Shown here piece after piece: positions 32,358 to 42,826 of a DNA stretch of 52,144 nt. The stretch comes from Chromera velia. Lineage: Eukaryota > Sar > Chromeraceae. The translations under genes were made by a program, and so were the position numbers. Below the pieces are notes generated by a model, which saw only the letters and a program-made list of their open reading frames with translations, was not told the DNA's origin and ran no database searches. The stretch lies in contig JAHBMJ010000248.1 in the NCBI GenBank assembly GCA_018398765.1, positions 961-53,104 of the forward strand. The letters are read 5' to 3'. Position 1 is the first letter of the stretch, and every line of letters begins with the position of its first letter.

Positions 32358-34118
32358 TCAATCAATGAATGAACGAAGGAAGGGAATCAGGCCTGTCCCA
32401 CTCACCGCTTTGGCTCGAGCGTTCCGAGCTGGAGATCTGTTTGCTCTCTCTCTTTCTCTTGCGGTCTTCGTTTCCTTTGCTTTTATGTTCACTCCTTCTT
32501 TCGCTTGTTGAACTTTTCTTGGAGATTCCCTTTCACTCGGTTTCTCTTTCTCTTTCCCTCCTGCTTCTTCGTTTCGCATTTCTGTCTCCTTCTCTTTCTC
32601 TGAAGGTTGCGGGTTTTCCGAAACATTGTCAGGCGGGGAAGACAAAAGGTTTTGGCTGTCTGTACGATCGGCCTGTGGTGGCTCTGTGAGTCTTTTGGAA
32701 AGCGGGCTTTTGGGAGAGGTCGGAATAGGACTGGGAGAGGTGCGAGTGCGCACATAGCAGAGAAGGCCTGTGTTCGACACCATCCTGTTGAGATAAGAAC
32801 TGTCCGGATTTATTTGCCTCTCCGTTGTGCTTCTTGTCCTTGTTTTTCTGTTGATGACTTCGGCACTCGAGGTGTCCCTGTCCTGTGCTCTTCTTGTGAT
32901 TGGAAACCTGAATTGTTTCGGTGTTGTGCTTTCGGGGATGTTCCTTGATTTGGTGGAAGGGGAAACTTGAGTGGCAAGCATTTTGGAAGGAAATTGGGGA
33001 ATCTGATTCTTTTGCCTGCTGTGCCTGTCTGTCGACAAACTTGCTGGTCTTTCTTTGAAATTTGAATTAATTTGGGGAGACGAGGGCAGGCTCTTCCTTC
33101 TGCTGCGCTTGTTCTCATTGCAGCCCTCTGAGGCCGGGTCCTGTTTCCTGACGTCACCTTCTTTCTCATTCTCATTTTCTTTTGCACTCTGGCTCTCCAC
33201 CGAGGAATTGTGCAGAGAGGGAGAAGGACAGGGAGAGGGCCAACGAGGACATTCGGACGCCTCCAGCTTTCTCTGTGTGGATCCCTCTGTTTCAGTTGGG
33301 GAAGATGAAACTCTGCTTGCCCCTTGAGAGACGGCATCTGAGTCTTCCGGCGTCGATGAAGACCTCTCTTTGTGGTCAATTGGGGCAGCCCCTGGAAAAG
33401 TGGTCACTAAACCGATCCGATTGGTTTTGGGACCTTTTGTTTCTCCCCCTTGACTGGATTTTGATTTTGTGGGAGCTGTAGAACCTTCTCCCTGACTCGA
33501 GATGGATTCCTGGTGATGGACTGATGGCCTCGGACTGATTCGAAAAGAGGACACGAGTCGGCCTGTAGACCTGGTCCTGTGCTGTTGTGGTGCCGGGGTG
33601 AAGCGGTCGGTCGGTCTTTTGTGAGCATGTCTTGTCGTTTGGGAATTTCTTGGCACCTGAATGTCGCTATTAATATTAGAGTGCGCAGCATGCGGTAGAG
33701 AGGAGCAGCAAGAAGAGAAAGAAGGGGAAGAAAATTGAGGATTGCGGAATACTCGGTCCTCCCCAGCTTCTTTCTGTGCACCTCCCTCTCTCTGTTGGAG
33801 GTCCTGCACAGCAAGCTGGAGAGGCGCGAAGTTCGGGCCCCAGAGTTTCATCTGCACAAGTCTCTGCAAGACGATCCTCTCTTGTTCGATGGACAGACGA
33901 GCCTCTGGAAAAAGAGAGGGCGATTGCGATTGAGTGGAAGAAGATGGGATTGCGCATTGCTCAGGCACTCCAGAGGAGGAGCAGGAGGAGGACTTGGTGT
34001 CCATTCTGACGACTGTGACTGTGGTAGGGGTTGAGGAGGGAAGACCAGATCTGAAGCTCATTCCGTCCTCAGGATGAACGGTCACGCCCCTGTTGTGTCT
34101 TCCAGGAGCCGCACTCAT
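32358..34118 (-). CDS. Disordered Ser/Arg/Lys-rich protein
   Basis: Not recognised. Single open frame of 586 residues from ATG 34118 to TGA 32358. A short ordered-looking segment lies near residues 68-105 (LSIEQERIVLQRLVQMKLWG then QLAVQDLQQ). The remainder is Ser/Thr/Pro/Arg low complexity, becoming Lys/Glu/Arg-rich at the end. A strong donor (GCG|GTGAGT, GT at 32405-32404, phase 0) sits 16 codons before the stop. The true transcript may therefore splice there into a later exon, possibly the block at 31832-29774. Divergent from the gene at 34974. Confidence 0.55.
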   Translation of the reverse strand: MSAAPGRHNRGVTVHPEDGMSFRSGLPSSTPTTVTVVRMDTKSSSCSSSGVPEQCAIPSSSTQSQSPSLFPEARLSIEQERIVLQRLVQMKLWGPNFAPLQLAVQDLQQREGGAQKEAGEDRVFRNPQFSSPSFSSCCSSLPHAAHSNINSDIQVPRNSQTTRHAHKRPTDRFTPAPQQHRTRSTGRLVSSFRISPRPSVHHQESISSQGEGSTAPTKSKSSQGGETKGPKTNRIGLVTTFPGAAPIDHKERSSSTPEDSDAVSQGASRVSSSPTETEGSTQRKLEASECPRWPSPCPSPSLHNSSVESQSAKENENEKEGDVRKQDPASEGCNENKRSRRKSLPSSPQINSNFKERPASLSTDRHSRQKNQIPQFPSKMLATQVSPSTKSRNIPESTTPKQFRFPITRRAQDRDTSSAEVINRKTRTRSTTERQINPDSSYLNRMVSNTGLLCYVRTRTSPSPIPTSPKSPLSKRLTEPPQADRTDSQNLLSSPPDNVSENPQPSEKEKETEMRNEEAGGKEKEKPSERESPRKVQQAKEGVNIKAKETKTARERERANRSPARNARAKAVSGTGLIPFLRSFID

Positions 34119-34973
34119 CAGCCGCCTCTCTATTGGACACTCCACGAAGGGGAAACGCGCAAGTAGACCTTATACAAGAGGATCGAGTTGGTTCACTGGA
34201 TGCCTCAATTAGGATCCGATAGGTCGTACTGTTGCCGAGTAAGTCGTGCCAAAGAAATCGACAAGCATGCACTTGCCAAAGAAAAGGATCAGGTGGAGTC
34301 CTGTACGAGAGAGGGGCGTCTGATGCTACCGTGCTCTACACTCTGGACTTCAGGTAGATCGATCAAACTTCATCAAACTATATATAGCTCTGCAGCCTCT
34401 GCTTGCATGCATGTACTAGTTCCGAATCCAGGCCGGAGGAAACTTATTTTAAACATGCACGTACGGGTGTAAACTCTTCTCTTTTTTCGCGCGAAATGCG
34501 CGCCCATCCGCATGAATTCAGCTTTCGGGACAATCGATTTTCTGTGGATTTTTCAAGCTTTCTCCTTCGCGCAGCGTCACAAAACTGGAGTTTTTTTGAA
34601 TTAATTCAATGCCTTCTGACACTTGCGGCGCAAAAAAGGAAAAAAAAAACGCATTTTTTCGATCGACGGATTAAAAAAAAAAATGCATGCATGCATGCAA
34701 GCATTTTACTCAGTGCTTGCAGCACAACACTTGAACAACAGGAACATTGTAAGCAAACAACCCCTTTATATATACCGGCAAAGAAGGGGTGCACAGAAGC
34801 AAGGAAGCTCGTGCGGGAGGTTGCCAACTTGAAAGACTCGTTCACTTTTCATGGGGCCCGATCACCCACCTTCTCGGGGTTTTGCTTGTTGTCTCTCTGT
34901 TCTTCGCTGTTGCATCTCAGGTCCAGTCGTTGTTGAATACATGTGAGTCACTTTATCCTCCAGCCGCTAGAAG
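34119..34973. promoter_or_regulatory. Divergent intergenic region with TGCATGCA palindromes
   Basis: 855 bp between two outward-pointing genes. GCATGCATG occurs at about 34405-34413 and a run of ATGCATGCATGCATGCA at about 34683-34700. A TTTATATATAC box lies near 34767, about 200 bp before the plus-strand ATG. TGCATGCA is a known ApiAP2-type binding motif in apicomplexans; its use here is inference. Confidence 0.5.
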
Positions 34974-35242
34974 ATGTCCAAGAAGAGTGCACCAAAGTAC
35001 GTCATTCCGGTGAAGAAGGTACCGGTTGACTTTGATACTTTCAAAGACATCTGCTTTGCCAACCTTCGCAATGAGATTGCCCACACACCAGATCGGAATA
35101 CAAGAATCAAGGTTTTAAAGGAAACGCTTCACTGGCTGGGCGACCACAAATCAACATTCGAGGGTCAGTCATCATGACTTCATGTATCGCCAGGCGAATG
35201 GAATGTCCATCCTTACGTATTACCGCTCTATTTGAATGCTTG

Positions 35243-35280
<38 letters not shown>

Positions 35281-38200
35281 TCTTAACACCTTTCTGCAGG
35301 AGACACTTATGAGCTTTCCAAACAGAGCCGCAAATTTTTGAAGGCGGTGACCCCTCCTGACGCCGTTCCCGTTCCAGAGGAAAAGAAGAGAACCGACGTC
35401 TACTTGGCATGCGAGCCGCGCCCTGCCGAGAAGGTCCTCCTGCCTCCGAGAGGTGCAGACGCCTCGGGGGGGGCAGAGGGTCTTCCCCCAATTGTGCCCG
35501 GCGGAGGCGGGACGGGGGATGGAGGTGGTGAGGCCTCCCCCTCCTCTCCTGAAGGCGGTCAGGAGGCAGCAGGCGGCACAGAGCAACTGGAGGCTCTAGC
35601 ACGTGCTGCAGGGACTTCCAGTAACGTCAAAATATCAGCCAACCTCCAGACAGCCCATTCAATCTGGCCCATCATCAGAGGCCGAAATCCTCCACTAGAC
35701 TACCAACCGCAACCAGACCCTGATGCCGACCCAAAAGGAAAAGGAAAAGGAAAGGCCAAAGCAAAGCCAAAGCCCAAACCCAAACCCAAGGCAAAGGCCG
35801 ATGCACGCACAGGCACGCCTTCCACCCAGACCGGAGGAGTGTCTACAATGTCCCCAACTTATTTCTCTCGACCAGTAACAACACTAGGAAATACCTGGGA
35901 AGGTCTCACCACAGCTCCCCGTGCCGCCTTTACTCCCTACAGTCACGAGGGAAGATATGCAGAAGACACACTCGCAACAGTACCCGTCCCTCCCCTTCCA
36001 CCAGGCTCACGCGGACGCGACGCCTGGACCTCCCGCCCCAATTCCGCCTTCACCCTCTCCCCCCCCTACTCCCGAGTCCAAACTCCAGGCCAAGTTGCGA
36101 GGTCACGAGTTCTGAACCCCAACATAAATTGGAGGATGCTGGGGCCAGGATGGCAGTACAAGGGGGGGGTCGGGGGGGGACCCTTCACCCCTGACGGCAC
36201 CCCGATTTACACCCCAGGGTCTCACGGAGACGGGGTGAAGAGACCCAAAACCTCATACATGTCGACTTCGGGGAGGACATCCACCTTCATGGGCAGACCG
36301 GGGACCAGCATTAGTGGCGTAGGAGTGTCGGGAATGCGGACGGAGACCCCGATGGCCATGTTCAGGGGACTCGACGGGGCGCCCATCCCTGGAGAGCAGA
36401 CCCCTGCTGCAGGAGGAGGGGGATTGGGCACACCCACACCCACGCCAGGAGCCCGAATGTCTGCGATGTCCGAGATGGCTGCGGGGGGGCGTGCAATGAC
36501 TTCGCAGGGAATGAGAAGCCCTTGGGACCCTGTGGGGGAAATAGACCCGAGGCTTCATGAGGTGGAACAGTCAGTCTCTCTCTCTCTCTTTCTCTCCGCC
36601 TGTCTCTCTCTGTGGGGGGATGGATGCATGACACCATCTGCGGCCGTCCCTGTGCATGTGTGCGTCTGTCTGCTGTGTAGATGTGGCTGCGTCCTTCTCT
36701 GCCTTTCGATGTGAGCTCGCACGCATGGATTGGTCTAACGTCCTGTATGTGTGCGGATGGTTGAATGTGTTTTTGGCAAATGCAAAGCCGTGCGCATGCA
36801 GGTGTTGGTGTTTGACTGTAGGGTGGCTTGTGAAGGTTCCTCCTTGAAAACGTGTGTGTGTGTCTGTCTGTGTGTGTTTGTGTGTGGTGCAGCAACGGAA
36901 TGGCCCGATGGGTCACAGAAATGAACCGGAAGCTCGTTGCAAAACGGTGAGTCTTCCTTCGTGGGCTTTGTCGGAGCTGTACTGGAGCACATTTGTTTTA
37001 TGTTTGCCTGTTTTCCTTTTTCCTCCCTACTTTGCTGTCTTCTCACAGAAGTGTCGCCTCACTCTCTGCTCGACGCCTTTCAGAAACAAAACACAGCCCT
37101 TGCCAACTTCCCTTTCGTCTCTCCCCGCCTCTTCCCCTTTTCGGTTCTTTTGGTCCGTTGCGCTGTCTCATTTTCTCAACCTCTCTTCATGTTTGCGTGT
37201 GTTTGTCTATATTAATGTTTGTCTATGTGTCCATTCTGCAGGGTGAGGAGGTCGACAGAGGAAGCCCTGAGGGAGTGGGAATCCTCCTCTGCCAACATCG
37301 AGAATGAAGCCACATGGTCGGTTGGTTGGTCGGTTGGTTGGGAAGTGTGCATGAGAGAAAAGGGGCAGATACGGGAAAGAGGGAGACTCCAATTATTCAT
37401 ACAATCTCCAAAGGAATGAAAACAAACAGCAGGAAACAAACTACAGCTGGGATTTTTTTTTTAACTTGAAAGATCGTGGTGTGAATCTTGAGGAGGCTCC
37501 TGCATGGACATGCGATCTCCTGAGCACATCTACGACGGCATGCAAGGGTCTTCAGTCCTCTTTCTATTGCCTTTGATGGAGCCTTTCAGCCTTTATGTTT
37601 ATCTGTCTGCGTGTCTGCCTGTCTGCCTGTCTGCCTGTCTGCAGGCGTCTCCATTCAAGTCGTTGGTTGAGAGAGGTTATGCGCCAACGGTGAGTTAATC
37701 AACAGTCAAATAGATGACAGCATTGTTCACTACAACACCTAAGAAAAACCCTACATCGATGGCAGGCACATCCATCCTGATCTCATCTGACCCCCCCCCC
37801 TCTCCCAGTTCCTCTCCTCTCGTTTGACTCCACAGAGACTCCCTGAAAAGTTCCTCTCCCTCTTCTGGCATCAGCTCTGTAGCAAGAGAAGTTTTCTTTT
37901 TCCGACAGCAAATCGCGATTGATTGACGTGGGACCCCTCACTGAGCTGTTATTTCGTTTGACCTTTTGTTGATCTGGCTTCCTTCCACCCTCCCTTTTCT
38001 CCCCCCTGTTCGTGCAGACGCCTGCAGCCCCACTCGAACGCCGACAGAGATCCCCAAGAGGAGTGGGACGAGCACCTGGAGGGAGTGAAGGCGGCAGAGC
38101 GGCAGAGACTGGAGGCAGAGGACAGGGAGAGGAGGGGGGTGACAGGCTCAGAGGACGGCAGTGACGATGAGGAGGATGGGAAGAAGAAGAAAAAGGAGCC

Positions 38201-39897
38201 GCCCGAAGTCATTCCTCCGATGAAGGTTCGTCTCATGCACCTCGTGTCGATGTGTTCTGAGAGAGGGTTCCAGATCGCAAGTGGAAGCAAAGAACGATAA
38301 CGATCATTTCCGTATTCTCCAAACGGAGATTCCCTGAGAGGACAAGAAATGCAATGGAAGACAGCAAAAGAAAGAACAACTTTTCGATGGAACCTTCCAT
38401 GAAAATACACTAAAGCAAACAGATAGGCAGGCAAAGAGACAGACAGACAAAGAGACAGACAAACAGACAGAGGGACAACACATAAACAGGCAAACAGACA
38501 AGAAGACAGCGAGACAGCAAGAAGGACTCAGGATCAATAGTGCTGGGCGAATTTTGCTTCCCTGCCTTTCCCACAATTTCCCGCCTTATGTGTTTTCTTT
38601 CTGTCCGGCCTCTATGCTGGTTGACATGGCCCCACGAAAATTATTGATTCCAGCACGACAGTCTTCCTCCGGAGCCCTGACTAGAGTTGCTTTCAATACG
38701 TGTTTGTCCCTATTCAGCTCACTGACCTCACCTGATCTGATCTGCAGACTGTGGACATCAGTGACCCTACTGACTTCAGAGCCGCCAGGGAGAGAGAGCA
38801 GAAGGCGAAAATGGAGGCGAATGAGGAAGAGGCAACGAGGAAGAGAAGAATGAACGAGTGGTTCTCTGAACCAATGAGGTGAGTCAATCAGGTTGCATGG
38901 ACTGAGAGAGCTTCCATCGCTTCAGAAAAGAATGCCCAAGTTCTCTCTCAAGAGGGCGCACAGCTCCCGGGCAGGCCATTCGTTCCCTCTCTCTTTTTCA
39001 TGTTCTCCCTTCTTTCCCTTGTGATGCACATCTCTTATTGACTTTTTTGCCTTCTTGTTTCCACCCGTCTGTCCGTAATCCTTTCTCTCCTCCTTGCTTC
39101 CTTCCGCTCGCTCCTTTCTGCTCCTCTTCTATTTCTGAAGACATCCACTTCTCATCTGACGACTCAAATTTTCTGACCGTCTGCCTACCTGTCTGCTTGT
39201 TTGCAGACTACCTACAGAGGTGAAACAAATCCGAAAGATCTACCGGGACAGCCTCATGATTGTCAGTGCTCTCTTCTTCCTGCATGGTCCTGACTAAAGA
39301 ACAAATAGGGATGACAGGCAATTTTCTTTTTCTTGGCTGTTTTTTTCCCCAGCTCTGAACTGTCCTGTCTTCTTTTCTGCTCTCCCTGTGATTGCTGTCA
39401 CTAAAAAGTAGCGCAGACAGGGCAAACAGAATAGCTGAAAAAGTGCCCCTTCCGTTCATAGCCCTCCCGGTCCCTCCCTCTCCTGCAGAATCCCTTGAAG
39501 CCTGTGGAGATTGCTGCCCCCGACGAGACGGACATCGACTCTTGGGTCCACGTCTCCTCTGCCCCCGCCGCCATGTTCGACTCTCTCCAGGGAGACAGGG
39601 GGTTCGCCAGAGAGCTCGCCTTCTGTGAGTTGAGGAAGGGCTGGGACACTAACATGAAACCCCTCAGGGATGCCTTCGGGGGTGACAACACGAAGCCTGT
39701 GGGTTGGCTCCACAAACCGTTGCGGGGAAAGAAACTACAGGAACAAGTTGCTAAGGAGGAGGCAGAGAAGCTGGCTCGAGCACGTCAGTCTTTGTTGTCT
39801 CTCTTCTTCCCCAAACAAGACAGCGCGGCCGGTGGGCCGTTAATGTTTGTCTCAAAAAAAGAATGGAGGCAAGCTGGTTATTTTTGAGCAGAGCTGC

Positions 39898-39961
<64 letters not shown>

Positions 39962-41189
39962 CTGTCTGTCTGTCTGTCTGTGGAGCTGCCTTCCTTCTCC
40001 TTGTCATAATCTCGAGCAGTGAGAGTGAGTGTCGCAAGCTGAGTTGTCTTCACTCAGGCAACTGTCACATCCTCAGTCTACTCCTCCCTTCTCCTGTCTC
40101 ACTTTTGCCTTCCCAACGTGAGGGATCTCATTGACAAGTCATGGGAGAATTCTGCCAGACTGTTTCATGCAAGCCTAATAGTCGTTCAGTGTTGTGCATT
40201 CTCAACCGTGTGCGTGTGCGATTGCGGTCTGCATGAACGGATGGGTGCGAGCAGCCCCGAAGCTGGAGCCAGGAGAGCTGAACTCTTCCCTCCAGTGCAT
40301 GTTCGAGATCAGAAGGAAGCAGCTCCTCGAGGCAGAGAAGGTCAAAGATCTCCTCGGTGAGTCACTCCGACAAGCAGCCAGGCAAGCAGTGAGGCAGTCA
40401 CGCAAGCGGGCTTGCGGCCGGGTGGGCGGAGAAAAAGGGAGAACGGAACAGAAGAGAAGAGAAGAGAAGAGAACGGGAGAGAAGATGAGAAAATGATGCG
40501 AATACACAGACAGAAGCATGCTTGCTGGGAGTCACTCAAGTCCAACGGCAAGGCAGAAAGTGGGAAGAAGCTGGAACTTCAAGGAAGACGTGCAGGTGTT
40601 ATGGTCTGTTTGGGGGTATGTCCCTCTCTCGATCTAAATGAAGCCCTTTTCCTTAATTCTTGATCGAAGTGCTGGATTGATCGATCGTTGATGCACTGAA
40701 TGCATGCATGCAGGGTACCTCCCGATGCCCACGGAGGACTACGCTCTCCCGAGATTAGAGTTCAACGAAAAGTGAGTAGGTTAACTGGGGGGGGGTGGGG
40801 GTCAATGATGGGGGATATGTTTCTCTTTCGGGCTGCTTTTTCGATTGTCTCTTTCTTTCTGTCCTATTCGCTTACGTGCATACCTAGTTTCTTTCTTATT
40901 CTCTCCTCTTCCCCCTCCCCCTCCCGCTGGCTTTCGTTTTCTAGCTTTCCATCCTCTTTCCCTTCAGAAGTGACATAATTCTGTCGACTCACCTAGGTAA
41001 CCGAGCAGGGCGCTCTCTTTGCTTCTGACACAATGCGCGCAAACTTCAAGAGACAAAAGCATACTCATTCGGATACAAAGGTGCACCTCTGCATATCTTG
41101 TCCAAGTGACGCGTGGCTTCATTGTCGATTTTGAAGAGCTTCAAAGAGGTACGGAGCTCAGCCCTTGACCCTACTTGTCTCTCCATACC

Positions 41190-41262
<73 letters not shown>

Positions 41263-41407
41263 GACTGAATGTGGGTGTATGTGTGTATGTGTATCGCTTG
41301 TGTGCAGCGTGATGCTTCCTTTTGGACCTCCCCGTCTCCTGATCAACCCGCTGTACGAGCCTCCAAACAAAAAGAAGAAGAAGGGGAAAAAGGGAAAGAA
41401 GAAATGA
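34974..41407 (+). CDS. Multi-exon conserved-looking protein of unknown function, with Lys/Pro tract
   Basis: Not recognised. Exons supported by phase-consistent GT...AG joins: 34974-35163, 35300-36569, 36893-36946, 37242-about 37324, about 37493-37547, 37645-37689, 38018-38225, 38748-38878, 39207-39261, 39489-39783, 40255-40356 and 40714-40771. The last exon, 41308-41407, ends in a Lys-rich tail and TGA. The join around 37.3-37.5 kb and the link from 40772 to 41307 are unresolved; an exon probably lies at about 41016-41150. The N-terminus is well ordered (DFDTFKDICFANLRNEIAH). A long Gly/Pro/Thr region with a KGKGKGKAKAKPKPKPKPKA tract follows. Later come charged helices (EEWDEHLEGVKAAERQRLEA; MNEWFSEPMR), a structured block (WVHVSSAPAAMFDSL...FCELRKGWDTNM) and YLPMPTEDYALPRLEFNE. 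The layout suggests a scaffold or cytoskeletal protein; that is a guess. Confidence 0.65.
37316..37342. repeat. GGTC/GGTT short tandem repeat at a splice junction
   Basis: TCGGTTGGT repeated about three times at the end of exon 4. It offers several GT donors and makes the true exon end ambiguous. Confidence 0.6.
39898..39982. repeat. (GT)n / (TCTG)n microsatellite in intron
   Basis: A GT run interrupted once by GC, followed by TCTG repeats, inside the intron between the exons at 39489-39783 and 40255-40356. The flanking frames are repeat artefacts. Confidence 0.9.
41191..41266. repeat. (CT)n / (CTGT)n microsatellite in last intron
   Basis: CT dinucleotides followed by about ten CTGT/GTCT units shortly before the CAG acceptor at 41307. 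Confidence 0.9.
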
Positions 41408-42826
41408 GTAGAGCACTGTGAGTAAGAAGAGATGTCTCGAGGTCCTCAAGCGGGTCCAGTGTTATGGTCTGTGTTTTTTCATTGAATTGTAAGCCATGGT
41501 TTCAAAAAGTCTTAAAACTTTTAAGCTGTTATTTATGGGTATTTATGGGATACTTCAGCAGGTGAAATGCCTATATACAACTATGAAATATCATGTTTAA
41601 CACTAGGATTAGCATCATATTCTAAAGTTTAATAACTGTAATGAATGAGTAGCAACCAAGCTGAACAAGGAAGCCTGGAGGACAAGGCCCCCAGCTGGAC
41701 ACACTGCTGAAAGCTTTGCAGTAAATGTTGTTTTTTTTGCTTTTTTGTTTCGAATCCTTGTCAACCTGTCACGCGGTGTCATTCATAATGAGGTGCTCCG
41801 GGTTCCGTACCAGAGAGATAGACGGACTCAGCCTGGTTGAAGCAAGGGACTTGAGGGACTGGATCAGCATTCGGTAGCTTTTGAGGCTCACCTCCATCTT
41901 TCTACTTGTGTGTTGTGCTGTCTCTTTCTGCAGAGGGACTCCTCCGGCCCTGAATTACTCAACACTTTTGCGTGTACATTTCTTCCATGCCAAACAAAGC
42001 AGAGAGGTTTGGACAACTTACAGGGGAAGTTGCTTACCTGCCTGGTCGTCGTCTGCTTGGCAGTTATTCATTGAAGGAGCACAGCGCAAACTTGTTCTGA
42101 AGATACGTTTGGCCATGAGTCCCTGCCATAGCTGTTGCGATGAGCAGGGATCTAGGTTCAGGATCTTTCAAAGGAATCTAGTCGACAAATGTTGATTATG
42201 GAAAGACAAATATATCGTCAAATAATAGAAGACAATCAAGTATTCTGCAAATTTAATGACTGCACCAACTTTCGTCGATCTCCGTTTCAGATCGTTGAAA
42301 TCGATCCACGTGTTACGTGACGTGTGCGTCCGACATGAGTCCGACGATCGTCTCTGCATGCGCGCGGGCGCCCCGCTCCGTGCGCGGCCCCGCTCGATCC
42401 GCGGGGCCTGCGCCGCGGGGCCACATGCATCATCCGGCCTCTGGATCGACGTTCCATGAACAAGCTTTTCACAGGTCAGATCGAACAACCGATGGAGATT
42501 ACACTGTGTATCGGACCATATATGCAGGGAAAGCCTAAAAATTTGGGATTGATGGAAAGCACGTGTCACAAGGCACCCACAGGCAGATGTACAGACAAGA
42601 CGCTGGGTGTTTGACTTCCTTGTGTTGCTTCGTCGGTCGGCAACCTGTTGTTTGACTTCTCTGTGTTGCTCACAGAGAGTCAGCGTATTTTTCACCTCTT
42701 TCAACCGTGCAGCAGTTTCCACCATCCAAAGGAAGCTACTTTCTGCTCCTAGACTGGCAATCGCTTTCTGTGTGAAAGTGCGGACCCGTAGCAAGACTGA
42801 ATGGACGACACGAGTCGCTGATCGAG
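41408..42826. other. Intergenic region, no supported gene
   Basis: AT-rich and TATT-repeat-like at 41460-41640, then mixed sequence. A compact GC hairpin cluster sits at about 42362-42422 (GGCCCCGC...GCGGGGCC). A 252-codon minus-strand frame (42926-42168) overlaps the first exon of the next gene and the GC block; it looks like chance. Upstream non-coding exons of the next gene may lie here. Confidence 0.45.
42362..42422. repeat. GC-rich hairpin block
   Basis: GGCCCCGC and GCGGGGCC pair across a 7-nt loop, and a second GCGGGGCC follows. Similar in style to the hairpins at 10050-10370. Confidence 0.5.

Noticed and set aside
40772-41307. Final exon structure of the gene at 34974
   Set aside because: Two candidate frames are open near 41016-41150, but neither gives matching phases on both sides, so no exon was asserted there.
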